This document shows, piece after piece, positions 16,571-25,028 of a DNA stretch of 64,000 bases. Both the position numbers and the translations under genes were made by a program. The notes below the pieces were generated by a model. It saw only the letters and a program-made list of their open reading frames with translations. It searched no databases and had not been told where the DNA came from. Source of the stretch: Pseudomonas brassicacearum (lineage in GTDB: Bacteria; Pseudomonadota; Gammaproteobacteria; Pseudomonadales; Pseudomonadaceae); NCBI RefSeq assembly GCF_000585995.1, contig NZ_CP007410.1, forward strand, positions 3,747,430-3,811,429, in the 5' to 3' direction. Numbering within the stretch: position 1 is the stretch's first letter; the number at the start of each line of letters is the position of its first letter.

Positions 16571-16701
16571 TGTGGCGAGGGAGCTTGCTCCCGCTGGGCT
16601 GCGAAGCAGCCCCAAACCGGCCACCACGTTTCGCCAGACAGACCGCAGGCACAGGTTTTACGACGGCTGCGCCGCCGAGCGGGAGCAAGCTCCCTCGCCA
16701 C
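16571..16701. repeat. REP-type inverted pair (class A)
   Basis: TGTGGCGAGGGAGCTTGCTC and its inverse GAGCAAGCTCCCTCGCCA about 90 bases apart, between the 3' ends of the PchB-like gene and the formate dehydrogenase operon. Nearly identical to the copies at 4273 and 15273. Confidence 0.88.
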
Positions 16702-16730
16702 TGGGGAGCATGCGCCCACGGATCACCGCG

Positions 16731-16952
16731 CTAGGCGTTCACCTCCGGTTCCACCAGCGCCGCCAACACCAACGGGTGCAGGACAGCCTCCGGATGTTTC
16801 TTCTCCCATTCCAACAAATCCCGGCGCATACCCGGGGTCCAGAAGCTCTTGATGTGCTGGCGCACACCATTCACCGCCAGCGCGTGGTCCGGTTCGCTGG
16901 TGAAGTACTGCGCGATCTGGTTGGCCATTTTGATCAGGCTTTCAGAGCTCAT
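16731..16952 (-). CDS. fdsD: NAD-dependent formate dehydrogenase, delta subunit
   Basis: 73 aa. The sequence LIKMANQIAQYFTS … ALAVNGVRQHIKSFWTPGMR is the conserved core of the small FdsD subunit of soluble molybdenum formate dehydrogenases (FdsGBACD). It is cytoplasmic and thought to help assemble or stabilise the complex. Its ATG overlaps the fdsA stop (ATGA, 16949–16952), so it is translationally coupled. In Cupriavidus fdsC lies between fdsA and fdsD; here the two are fused head to tail with no fdsC. Confidence 0.9.
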   Translation of the reverse strand: MSSESLIKMANQIAQYFTSEPDHALAVNGVRQHIKSFWTPGMRRDLLEWEKKHPEAVLHPLVLAALVEPEVNA

Positions 16953-19825
16953 CGACGTACCTCGGCTTTTTCGGCATGACGGCGTTCCTTCAGCAGACGG
17001 CCCTGTTCATCACTGAACGCCTGGTAGCGTTTCTGCCATTCCGAAGGCTGGCTGACCCGCACGATCTCGACCGCCGTCACCTTGTATTCCGGGCAGTTGG
17101 TGGCCCAGTCGGAGTTGTCGGTGGTGATCACGTTGGCGCCCGATTCCGGGAAGTGGAATGTGGTGTAGACCACGCCCGGCGCCACGCGCTCGGTCACCTT
17201 GGCGCGAAGCACCGTCTGCCCGGCGCGACTGCCGATACCGACCCAGTCGTCCTCGACGATGCCGCGGTTTTCGGCGTCGGTCGGGTGGATTTCCAGGCGG
17301 TCTTCCTCATGCCAGGCCACGTTGTCGGTGCGCCGGGTCTGGGCGCCGACGTTGTACTGGCTGAGGATGCGCCCAGTCGTCAGCAGCAGCGGATAGCGGC
17401 CGTTGACCTTCTCTTCAGTGGGCACGTAGCCGGTGAGCATGAAGCGCCCTTTACCGCGTACGAACTGATCGATGTGCATGGTCGGCGTGCCGTCCGGCGC
17501 TTCATCGTTGCAAGGCCATTGCAGGCTGCCATGACGCTCCAGTTCGGCGTAGCTGACGCGGCTGAACGTTGGTGTCAGGCTGGCGATCTCGTCCATGATT
17601 TCCGAGGGATGGCTGTAGTGCATCTTGTAGCCCAACGCGTCGGCCAGGGCGATGGTGGCTTCCCAATCGGCCTTGCCGGCCAGTGGGTCCATGACCTTGC
17701 GCACCCGGGAGATGCGGCGTTCGGCGTTGGTGAACGTGCCGTCCTTCTCGAGGAAGGAACTGCCCGGCAGGAACACGTGGGCGAACTTGGCCGTTTCGTT
17801 GAGGAAGATGTCCTGGACGATCACGCACTCCAGGGCGCTCAGGGCAGCGGTCACGTGCTGGGTGTTCGGGTCGCTCTGGGCGATGTCCTCACCCTGGCAA
17901 TACAGCGCCTTGAAGGTGCCATCCAGGGCGGCCTCGAACATGTTCGGAATGCGCAGGCCCGGATCGGGTTGCAGGGTGACATTCCAGGCCTGTTCGAACT
18001 GGGCGCGCACCACTTCATTGGAAATGTGCCGGTAGCCAGGCAGCTCATGGGGGAACGAGCCCATGTCGCAGGAACCCTGGACGTTGTTCTGTCCACGCAG
18101 CGGGTTCACCCCGACTCCTTCGCGGCCGATGTTGCCGGTGACCATGGCCAGGTTGGCGATGCCCATCACCGAGGTACTGCCCTGGCTGTGCTCGGTGACG
18201 CCGAGGCCGTAATAGATGGCCGCGTTGCCGCCGGTGGCGTAGAGCCGTGCAGCCGCGCGAATCTGATCGGCCGGCACACCGCACACCGGGCCCAGCACTT
18301 CCGGTGAGTTCTCCGCCAGGCTGACGAAATCGCGCCAGCGGGCGAAGTCCGCCGCCTCGCAGCGTTCCTCGACAAAAGGTTGGTCGACCAGCCCTTCAGT
18401 GACGATCACGTGGGCCAATGCGTTGAGCATCGCCACGTTGGTGCCTGGCCGCAGTTGCAGGTGCAGGTCGGCGCGGGCATGGGGTGAATCCACCAGGTCG
18501 ATACGGCGTGGATCGATGACGATCAGCCGCGCGCCCTGGCGCAGACGCCGCTTGAGTTGGGAGCCGAACACCGGGTGAGCGTCGGTGGGGTTGGCGCCCA
18601 TCACCAGGATGACGTCAGCCTTCATGACCGAGTCGAAGTTCTGGGTACCGGCGGACTCACCCAACGTCTGCTTGAGGCCATAGCCGGTAGGCGAATGGCA
18701 CACACGGGCGCAGGTGTCGACGTTGTTGTTGCCGAAAGCGGTGCGCACCAGTTTCTGCACCAGGTAGGTTTCTTCGTTGGTGCAGCGGCTGGAGGTGATG
18801 CCACCGATGGAATCACGTCCGTACTTCAGTTGGATGCGGCGCAGCTCGCTGGCGGCGTAGGTGACTGCCTCTTCCCAGCTGACTTCCTGCCACGGGTCGC
18901 TGATGTGCTTGCGGATCATCGGCTTGGTGATGCGGTCCGGGTGCGTCGCATAGCCCCAGGCGAAGCGGCCCTTGACGCAAGAATGGCCGTGGTTGGCCTG
19001 GCCGTTCTTGTCCGGGACCATGCGCACCAGTTGCTCGCCTTTCATTTCGGCGCGGAAGGAACAACCCACGCCGCAGTAGGCACACGTGGTGATGACGCTG
19101 CGCTCCGGCTGGCCGATCTCTACGACACTCTTGTCGATCAGCGTGGCCGTCGGGCACGCCTGCACGCAAGCGCCGCAGGAGACGCATTCGGAATCGAGGA
19201 AGTTGTCGCCGCCCGCCGCCGCCACCCGGGAGTCGAAACCACGCCCGGTGATGGTCAGCGCGAAGGTGCCCTGGATTTCTTCGCAAGCGCGTACGCAGCG
19301 GTTGCAGACGATGCACTTGCTCGGGTCGTATTCGAAATAGGGGTTGGAAACGTCCTTGGCTTCGGACAGGTGATTGGCGCCCTCGTAGCCGTAGCGCACC
19401 TCGCGCAGGCCCACCTGCCCCGCCACGGTCTGCAACTCGCAATTGCCGTTGGCCGCGCACGTCAGGCAGTCCAGCGGGTGGTCGGAGATGTACAGCTCCA
19501 TCACGTTGCGGCGCAAATCGGCGAGCCTGGAGGTCTGGGTACGCACCACCATGCCCTCGGTCACCGGCGTGGTGCAGGAAGCCGGGTAGCCGCGCATGCC
19601 GTCGATCTCCACCAGGCACATGCGGCAGGAGCCGAAGGCTTCCAGGCTGTCGGTGGCGCAGAGTTTGGGAATGGTGGTGCCGAGCAACGCGGCGGCGCGC
19701 ATCACCGAGGTGCCGGAGGCGACGCTGATTTCGCGACCGTCGATGGTCAGGCTGACCTGCACGTCGCTTTCACGCGCCGGGGTGCCAAGGTCGATGTCGC
19801 TGCTGGGGTCGAAGATGTTGATCAT
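16949..19825 (-). CDS. fdsA: NAD-dependent formate dehydrogenase, alpha (molybdenum catalytic) subunit
   Basis: 958 aa. Order of cofactor sites: N-terminal [2Fe-2S] (CRMCLVEIDG), His-ligated cluster (HPLDCLTCAANGNCEL), two ferredoxin-type [4Fe-4S] motifs (CIVCNRCVRACEE, CVSCGACVQACP), the molybdopterin-domain cluster (CAYCGVGCSF) and the Mo-ligand cysteine at about residue 376 in ARVCHSPTGYGL, where Sec occurs in some relatives. It oxidises formate to CO2. The C-terminal molydopterin-dinucleotide-binding domain is complete. The ATG at 19825 overlaps the fdsB stop; a longer frame from 19945 lies inside fdsB. Confidence 0.96.
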   Translation of the reverse strand: MINIFDPSSDIDLGTPARESDVQVSLTIDGREISVASGTSVMRAAALLGTTIPKLCATDSLEAFGSCRMCLVEIDGMRGYPASCTTPVTEGMVVRTQTSRLADLRRNVMELYISDHPLDCLTCAANGNCELQTVAGQVGLREVRYGYEGANHLSEAKDVSNPYFEYDPSKCIVCNRCVRACEEIQGTFALTITGRGFDSRVAAAGGDNFLDSECVSCGACVQACPTATLIDKSVVEIGQPERSVITTCAYCGVGCSFRAEMKGEQLVRMVPDKNGQANHGHSCVKGRFAWGYATHPDRITKPMIRKHISDPWQEVSWEEAVTYAASELRRIQLKYGRDSIGGITSSRCTNEETYLVQKLVRTAFGNNNVDTCARVCHSPTGYGLKQTLGESAGTQNFDSVMKADVILVMGANPTDAHPVFGSQLKRRLRQGARLIVIDPRRIDLVDSPHARADLHLQLRPGTNVAMLNALAHVIVTEGLVDQPFVEERCEAADFARWRDFVSLAENSPEVLGPVCGVPADQIRAAARLYATGGNAAIYYGLGVTEHSQGSTSVMGIANLAMVTGNIGREGVGVNPLRGQNNVQGSCDMGSFPHELPGYRHISNEVVRAQFEQAWNVTLQPDPGLRIPNMFEAALDGTFKALYCQGEDIAQSDPNTQHVTAALSALECVIVQDIFLNETAKFAHVFLPGSSFLEKDGTFTNAERRISRVRKVMDPLAGKADWEATIALADALGYKMHYSHPSEIMDEIASLTPTFSRVSYAELERHGSLQWPCNDEAPDGTPTMHIDQFVRGKGRFMLTGYVPTEEKVNGRYPLLLTTGRILSQYNVGAQTRRTDNVAWHEEDRLEIHPTDAENRGIVEDDWVGIGSRAGQTVLRAKVTERVAPGVVYTTFHFPESGANVITTDNSDWATNCPEYKVTAVEIVRVSQPSEWQKRYQAFSDEQGRLLKERRHAEKAEVRR

Positions 19826-21381
19826 AGGTCGGCCTCCGTGGTCGCCAGACCGAAGTCGGCGGGGAAATACTTCAGGGCGCTGGCGACAGGATAAGAGGTC
19901 ATCCCACCGAGAGCGCAGAGCGAGCCGTATTGCAGGGTGTCGCACAGATCCTTGAGCAGCAGGACCTGTTCCTCACGGGCACCGGCATCGGTGCTCGCCA
20001 TCAAGCGATCCACCGCCTCGACACCCCGGGTAGAACCGATCCGGCATGGCGTGCACTTGCCGCACGACTCCTCGGCACAGAACTGCAAGGCGAAACGCGC
20101 CATGTGGGCCATGTCCAGGGTGTCGTCGGCGACCACCACGCCACCGTGGCCGAGCATCGCGCCCATGGCGGCGAATGCCTCGTAGTCCAGCGGTGTGTCG
20201 AATTGCGAGGGCGGAACCCAAGCCCCCAACGGCCCACCCACTTGCGCGGCCTTCAACGGTCGACCGCTGGCGGTCCCACCGCCGTAGCCTTCCACCAGTT
20301 CACGCAGGGTCAGGCCAAAGGCACGCTCCACCAGGCCACCCTGGCGCACATTGCCGGCCAGTTGAAACGGCATCGTGCCCAGGGAGCGGCCCATGCCGAA
20401 ATCGCGGTAGAACTGTGCGCCCTTCTCCAGGATCACCGGCACCGAGGCCAGGGTCACGACGTTGTGGACCAGCGTCGGCAGCCCGAACAGGCCTTGGATG
20501 GCGGGTAGCGGCGGCTTGGCGCGAACCGTGCCGCGCTTGCCCTCGAGGGATTCGAGCAACGCCGTTTCCTCACCGCAAATGTAGGCGCCAGCGCCGACGC
20601 GAACCTCAATATCGAAGGCGCGGCCGCTACCGCTCACGTTCGCGCCCAGATACCCGGCTTCACGGGTGATGCGCAGGGCATCGTTCAGGGTGCTGATGGC
20701 GTCCGGGTATTCCGAGCGCACGTAGATGTAGCCCAGGGTGGCACCGACAGTGGTACCGGCGATGATCATGCCTTCGATCAGCAGGAAGGGGTCGCCCTCC
20801 ATCAGCATACGGTCGGCGAAAGTGCCGGAGTCGCCCTCATCGGCGTTACACACGATGTATTTCTGCGCGCCGACCGCGTCGCGAACGGTGCGCCACTTGA
20901 TGCCCGCCGGGAATGCCGCGCCACCTCGGCCGCGCAGGCCGGAATCGAGCACACTGGCCACCACGTCTGCGCCGTCCGTCTGGAGGGCCCGGGCCAGTCC
21001 CAGGAAACCGCCCTGGGCACGGTAGTCGTCCAGCGACAGCGGCTGGGTGATGCCGGCACGCGCGAACAGCAGGCGCTGCTGGCTCTTGAGATAGGGAATT
21101 TCCTCCACCGGCCCCAAGGCCAGTGGATGACTGCCGGGATCGCCGACCAGCGCATCCAGCAGGCTCGGCACGTCTTGCGGCGTGACGGGGCCGAACCCCA
21201 GCCGAACGCCGACGCTTTCCAGCTCAACCAGTGGTTCGAGCCAATAGAGGCCACGGGAACTGGTGCGGCGCAGGGTCAGCGGCAATTGCCGACGTTCGGC
21301 CTCACGGGCCAGCGCATCGGCCACTTTATCCGCGCCCACGGCGCGGGCCACTGAATCGCGAGGGATATAGAGCGTCAGCAT
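19822..21381 (-). CDS. fdsB: NAD-dependent formate dehydrogenase, beta (NADH/FMN) subunit
   Basis: 519 aa. An N-terminal thioredoxin-like extension (about 110 residues) is followed by a NuoF-like module: the glycine-rich NADH loop GLRGRGGAAFPAG, the FMN region with YIVCNADEGDSG and ICGEETALLESLEGKRG, and the [4Fe-4S] motif EESCGKCTPCRIG. It passes formate-derived electrons to NAD+. The ATG at 21381 overlaps the end of fdsG by seven bases. A longer frame reaching 21495 lies within fdsG and is not used. Confidence 0.95.
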   Translation of the reverse strand: MLTLYIPRDSVARAVGADKVADALAREAERRQLPLTLRRTSSRGLYWLEPLVELESVGVRLGFGPVTPQDVPSLLDALVGDPGSHPLALGPVEEIPYLKSQQRLLFARAGITQPLSLDDYRAQGGFLGLARALQTDGADVVASVLDSGLRGRGGAAFPAGIKWRTVRDAVGAQKYIVCNADEGDSGTFADRMLMEGDPFLLIEGMIIAGTTVGATLGYIYVRSEYPDAISTLNDALRITREAGYLGANVSGSGRAFDIEVRVGAGAYICGEETALLESLEGKRGTVRAKPPLPAIQGLFGLPTLVHNVVTLASVPVILEKGAQFYRDFGMGRSLGTMPFQLAGNVRQGGLVERAFGLTLRELVEGYGGGTASGRPLKAAQVGGPLGAWVPPSQFDTPLDYEAFAAMGAMLGHGGVVVADDTLDMAHMARFALQFCAEESCGKCTPCRIGSTRGVEAVDRLMASTDAGAREEQVLLLKDLCDTLQYGSLCALGGMTSYPVASALKYFPADFGLATTEADL

Positions 21382-21857
21382 GCCCCGTCCTCCATACAGC
21401 CTTTTACCAACTCGCGCAGGCGCTCGGGGGTGAGCCGTGCGTGCAGCTCGCCGTCCAGTTCCAGGGCTGGCGAACAAACGCAGGCACCCAGGCAATAGAC
21501 CGGCCGCAGGCTGATGCTGCCATCGGCACTGGTGCCGTGGTCATCCAACGCCAGTTGTTCACGCAACTGCGCCGCCAGGCGCTCGGCGCCCATGCTCTGG
21601 CAGGACTCGGCCCGGCACAGGCGCAGGGTATGGCGTGCCGGCGGCGTGGTGCGAAAGTCGTGGTAGAAGCTGATCACGCCGCGCACTTCAGCCTGGCTGA
21701 GGTTGAGGGCATGGGAGATTTCCGGGACGGCGGCATCGGGAACGTACCCGCAGCCTTCCTGGATGGCGTGGAGAATCGGCAGCAGGGCACCAGGGGTGTC
21801 CTTCTCGCGCTCCAACACGCTGTGAATCAGAGGCAGGTGAAGCGTCTCATCAGGCAT
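21375..21857 (-). CDS. fdsG: NAD-dependent formate dehydrogenase, gamma ([2Fe-2S]) subunit
   Basis: 160 aa NuoE-like protein. The helical N-terminus ends in VRGVISFYHDFRTTP, and a thioredoxin-like [2Fe-2S] domain follows with ligands in CRAESCQSMG and CLGACVCSPA. It relays electrons within the Fds complex. I chose the ATG at 21857 because GAGG lies six bases upstream; alternatives at 21872 (ATG) and 21884 (GTG) have no good site. First gene of fdsGBA-D, preceded by a leader of about 265 bases. Confidence 0.92.
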   Translation of the reverse strand: MPDETLHLPLIHSVLEREKDTPGALLPILHAIQEGCGYVPDAAVPEISHALNLSQAEVRGVISFYHDFRTTPPARHTLRLCRAESCQSMGAERLAAQLREQLALDDHGTSADGSISLRPVYCLGACVCSPALELDGELHARLTPERLRELVKGCMEDGAC

Positions 21858-22134
21858 AAAGTACCTCGGCATCTCGAACGACACCGCCGCCTAGGCGGCA
21901 GCCGTCCGGAGTCTTGGCTGCGGCGTCCGGTCCACGTCACGGTAGCGTGGCTAATCCGATCGCCATTCTCGCTCTCCGGCCAGGTGTCTTTGGCGCACCT
22001 GGTCCGGGGCATCCTCACAGCTTGCCACTCCCGGGGGTTGGCGGTTGCACGTGGACGACAAAACGTGTCCTGAAAGCGACTCGGGGTGAAAGTCGTCCTG
22101 CCGCGGTGCAAAGGCAAATACACAAGTGATTGTA
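21858..22134 (-). promoter_or_regulatory. Hairpin-rich leader and candidate promoter of the fds operon
   Basis: A TACAAT hexamer on the minus strand (22129–22134) could be the -10 element, giving a leader of about 265 bases. The leader contains at least four perfect or near-perfect stems: 21976–21986 with 21996–22007 (11 pairs, one bulge), 21932–21936 with 21946–21950, 21898–21903 with 21916–21921, and GCCGCCTAGGCGGC at 21886–21899. This much regular pairing suggests a cis-acting RNA. I could not match it to a known riboswitch. No gene lies between 21858 and 22302. Confidence 0.45.
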
Positions 22135-22302
22135 GGCGAGCCACAGCTATCGATGAGAATGGGCAACTGCCTACCTACTGTATGAGCGATCAAGGATAAC
22201 TCTCAGCCCAAAGCCGCCCTTCCTGAAGGACCAAATCGGCCAGAAAATGTCGCTCAGGATTCTGGCCGAATGGTCGTTGCGGTTTAGTAACGTCGGGCTG
22301 CC

Positions 22303-22872
22303 TCAAATGCAGGCGTTCGCCTCATTCCGGTATTCACTGAAGCTCGCTGCGTTTTGTTCGAGCGGTAAAGCAAGGCCATTAGCGATGTACGAGACCGTGC
22401 GGTAGAAGCCTGCGAGCATGAGAATCTCCAGGATCTGGTCATCGTCGAAATGTGTTCTGATGTTCAAGAACTCCTCATCGCTCAACGCCGCGCGGTCATG
22501 AAGTGCATCGATCGTAGCGAGGAGAGCGGCCTCCTCCTCCTTCCAATGCTCCAGCCGAAGCGGGTACTCCAACGTGCCAGCAACCTCCTCCCTGGTAAGC
22601 CCGGCAGCTTGAGCGAAGGCCATCACATGTACCCCCCATTCGTATTCGCATCCGGTGCGAGCGCAGACTCTATCGATGACAAGCTCTCTTTGGCGAAGTG
22701 TCAGCAATGAGCCATCCAGCAACGAACCGCCACTGAATTTGCGCCACGCGCGATCACTGCTGGCGATGGTCGAGAATAGAACGAGAGGCGGTACGCCTAC
22801 TCCCATTATTCTGTCGAATGCGGCTCTGACTTCGTCCGGGTAGGGTTCACTAAGTGCTTTGATTCGTGACAT
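22303..22872 (-). CDS. Carboxymuconolactone decarboxylase family protein
   Basis: 189 aa. The central LTLRQRELVIDRVCARTGCEYEWGVHVMAF matches the CMD/AhpD-like helical core: an E..ivDRv…t.c.YEW..H pattern common in this family. AhpD itself has a redox CxxC; here only single cysteines occur in RVCARTGCEYEW, spaced five apart, so peroxidase-partner activity is doubtful. Divergent from an HxlR-type regulator with 73 bases between, so it is probably regulated by it. Confidence 0.82.
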   Translation of the reverse strand: MSRIKALSEPYPDEVRAAFDRIMGVGVPPLVLFSTIASSDRAWRKFSGGSLLDGSLLTLRQRELVIDRVCARTGCEYEWGVHVMAFAQAAGLTREEVAGTLEYPLRLEHWKEEEAALLATIDALHDRAALSDEEFLNIRTHFDDDQILEILMLAGFYRTVSYIANGLALPLEQNAASFSEYRNEANACI

Positions 22873-22891
22873 GGCGTATCCTCCGCTATTG

Positions 22892-22929
22892 AATGTGTAG
22901 CAAGGATAATCGCTACTAAATGTGTAGCA
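22892..22929. promoter_or_regulatory. Candidate HxlR operator (repeated AATGTGTAGCA)
   Basis: AATGTGTAGCA occurs twice in the same orientation (22892–22902 and 22919–22929), and an inverted GCTAC (22912–22916) lies between them, giving alternating GTAGC/GCTAC half-sites. The element lies between the divergent decarboxylase-like and HxlR genes and probably covers both promoters. Confidence 0.5.
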
Positions 22930-22945
22930 GGCAAGAGAAATAACG

Positions 22946-23281
22946 ATGAATGATAGTCAGCACTGCGCTTCATCAATACTCAGGGGACGCCGGCCGATCA
23001 TGGCTCTCCTGGATTTACTGGGACAAAAATGGGCGTTGAGAGTCCTTTGGGAGTTGCGTGATCAAGCCATGAGCTCCAGGGCGTTGAGGAGTGCAGCGGG
23101 AGACATTTCTCCTACCGTGTTGCAAAGCAGAATAAATGAGCTGCGCAATGCGGGCCTCGTTGAACTGGTCGACGAGGGCTATAAGCTCACACCACTTGGC
23201 CTGGAGTTGTCGCAAGCATTTGCACCGCTCTACCGGTTCGCAGGCAAATGGGCGGACTGCCTGGAGCAGGAACCCCACTAG
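22946..23281 (+). CDS. HxlR-type helix-turn-helix transcriptional regulator
   Basis: 111 aa. The typical HxlR phrases are present: ALLDLLGQKWALRVLWELRD, then FxxL-type winged helix with ISPTVLQSRINELRNAGLVE and GYKLTPLGLEL. Regulators of this family sense aldehydes, quinones or redox stress, often through a cysteine near the N-terminus (Cys7 here). Divergent from the carboxymuconolactone decarboxylase-like gene, its likely target. Confidence 0.85.
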   Translation: MNDSQHCASSILRGRRPIMALLDLLGQKWALRVLWELRDQAMSSRALRSAAGDISPTVLQSRINELRNAGLVELVDEGYKLTPLGLELSQAFAPLYRFAGKWADCLEQEPH

Positions 23282-23326
23282 CCTCCCCAGCGGGTAAGAT
23301 AATGATTCGAACTATCAAGGAAGATC

Positions 23327-24373
23327 ATGATATTGAAAACAGCTCTTGGCGCACTGCTTCTGATCTGCCTGACCGTCCCCGCACTCGCTGACGATAGCCC
23401 TATCGGCTTCCAGGCCTCTACGCTGCCAGACCCGCAGAATGACCGCCCGTTGGAGATGGTCGTCTGGTACCCCAGTGCAACCACCGCCACACCGCAGTTG
23501 ATCGCCGACAATCCGGTGTTTGTCAGTGCCCTGGCCGTGCGCAACGCGCCACCGGCGGCCGGCGAGCATCCCTTGGTGGTGCTCTCCCACGGTTACGGGG
23601 GTAATTGGCGAAACCAGACGTGGCTCGCCAGCGCACTGGCCCATAAGGGTTTCATCGTCGCGGCGGTCAACCACCCCGGCACCACCAGCCAGGACCGCAG
23701 CCCTCAAGCCGCGGCGCAGTTATGGCGACGGCCCGGTGACCTCAGTCGTGCCATCGACGCGGTGACGGCCCAGCCGGAACAATTTGGCGTGGTCGCAAAG
23801 CGTCAAATTGCAGCTGTGGGCCATTCACTCGGTGGCTGGACCGTCCTGGAAATCAGCGGTGCACGTTTCGACCCCAACCTTTTCACCCAGGACTGCAACG
23901 CCCACCCGAAATTGGCCAGTTGCACCGTTTACCAACTGATGAAGCCCGAAAGCACCGCGGAATCGAAGGCCCGGCTGGGCGCTGATTTGAGCGACAAACG
24001 TGTCACAGCCATTGTTTCATTGGACCTGGGCCTGTCACGCGGACTGACCGATGCGAGCCTTGCCGCGCTCCCGGTCCCGACACTGGTGATCGCGGCGGGT
24101 GTGCCGTCTGAAGTTCTCCCTGCGCAGATGGAGTCGGCAAACTTGGCCAAACGCCTGCCCCCAGCGTCGACGCGCTACGTCGAGATCAGCGATGCCAGCC
24201 ATTTCAGTTTCCTGGCGCAGTGCAAACCCGGCGGGGCGGCGGTGATCGAAAAGAACACGCCAGGCGATGGCATGATTTGCGCGGATGGCGACGGCGCTCG
24301 CCCACGTGAGGTGATCCAGCAACAGATTACATCGCTGGTCAGCGAGTTTCTGGCGCGGCCACCTCCTAACTGA
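23327..24373 (+). CDS. Secreted alpha/beta hydrolase (platelet-activating-factor acetylhydrolase/dienelactone hydrolase-like)
   Basis: 348 aa with a signal peptide (KTALGALLLICLTVPALA|DD). The mature domain has the oxyanion segment VVLSHGYGGNWRNQTW, the nucleophile elbow AVGHSLGGW with Ser167, and a late histidine in ISDASHFSFL. This is a complete serine-hydrolase triad in the periplasm or outside the cell. The substrate is unknown; relatives are annotated as lipases or dienelactone hydrolases. Its stop is close to the convergent broken cytochrome b561 gene. Confidence 0.85.
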   Translation: MILKTALGALLLICLTVPALADDSPIGFQASTLPDPQNDRPLEMVVWYPSATTATPQLIADNPVFVSALAVRNAPPAAGEHPLVVLSHGYGGNWRNQTWLASALAHKGFIVAAVNHPGTTSQDRSPQAAAQLWRRPGDLSRAIDAVTAQPEQFGVVAKRQIAAVGHSLGGWTVLEISGARFDPNLFTQDCNAHPKLASCTVYQLMKPESTAESKARLGADLSDKRVTAIVSLDLGLSRGLTDASLAALPVPTLVIAAGVPSEVLPAQMESANLAKRLPPASTRYVEISDASHFSFLAQCKPGGAAVIEKNTPGDGMICADGDGARPREVIQQQITSLVSEFLARPPPN

Positions 24374-24394
24374 ATAGCCTGGGAACCACCGCTA

Positions 24395-24935
24395 TTATTG
24401 TCTCGGCAGCATCCGAGCCAGGGTATCGTCACCCACCCAATAGTGATGAATCAGGCCGGCCGCCGCATGCAGGCCAATCAACCAATAGCCGCTGCTGCCC
24501 AGCAGCTCGTGCCAATACTTGAGCTGTTTGGCCAGGTCCGGGTCCACCGCTAGGGGGCCGGCAGGAAGAAACCGAAATACGGCACCGGTTTCCCCCGGCG
24601 GCCAGCATCAACCAGGCCAGCACCGGCGTCGCTATCATCAGGCCGTACAGCGCCAGGTGCATCAGGTGCGCAAGGCCGGTCTGCCAGGCCGGCGGCGCAG
24701 GCGTGATGGGCGGGCGTGGCGTCAGGCGACCGAACAGGCGGACCCAAACCAGTGCAAAAATGCTCAGCCCGAACAGCCCGTGCAACCCCAATAGCAGGCT
24801 TCGCCCGGTGCTGCCACGGGGCAAGAAGCCCTTGATCTCGATGCACGCATACACGCCAACGAACAGCGCCAGCATCAGCCAATGCAGGGTCATCGACAGT
24901 TTTCCATAACGGTTTACAGCTATATCGCGGGTCAT
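24395..24935 (-). pseudogene. Cytochrome b561 gene broken by two single-base frameshifts
   Basis: The start (ATG 24935, GAGG six bases upstream) encodes a normal b561 N-terminus: MTRDIAVNRYGKLSMTLHWL with a haem histidine, then further spans. Near 24593 (a GGGGGAAACC run) the frame is lost: the next frame gives GKPVPYFGFFLPAP, as expected for b561. Near 24554 (a run of five C) it shifts again into a third frame reading KQLKYWHELLGSSGYWLIG with the later histidines, and stops at 24395. Both shifts are equivalent to one missing base. Either a recent pseudogene or paired sequence errors in homopolymers. Confidence 0.8.
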
Positions 24936-25028
24936 AACGCGCCTCGTGAAAGTCTGGTGGCCTGCCAACTCATTTGGCAGCTGCGATCCGGTTATTCAGA
25001 ACCGCCCCTGCCAACCTGCCGGTGAAGT

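Noticed and set aside
18557..19894. A 445-codon plus-strand frame opposite fdsA
   Set aside because: It mirrors a complete, motif-rich FdsA on the other strand, and its own translation is His/Gly/Val-rich with no family motif; typical antisense frame in G+C-rich DNA.
21886..22120. Molybdenum-cofactor riboswitch before fdsG
   Set aside because: Function and structure make it tempting, but I could not align the conserved Moco core, so only a generic structured leader is claimed.
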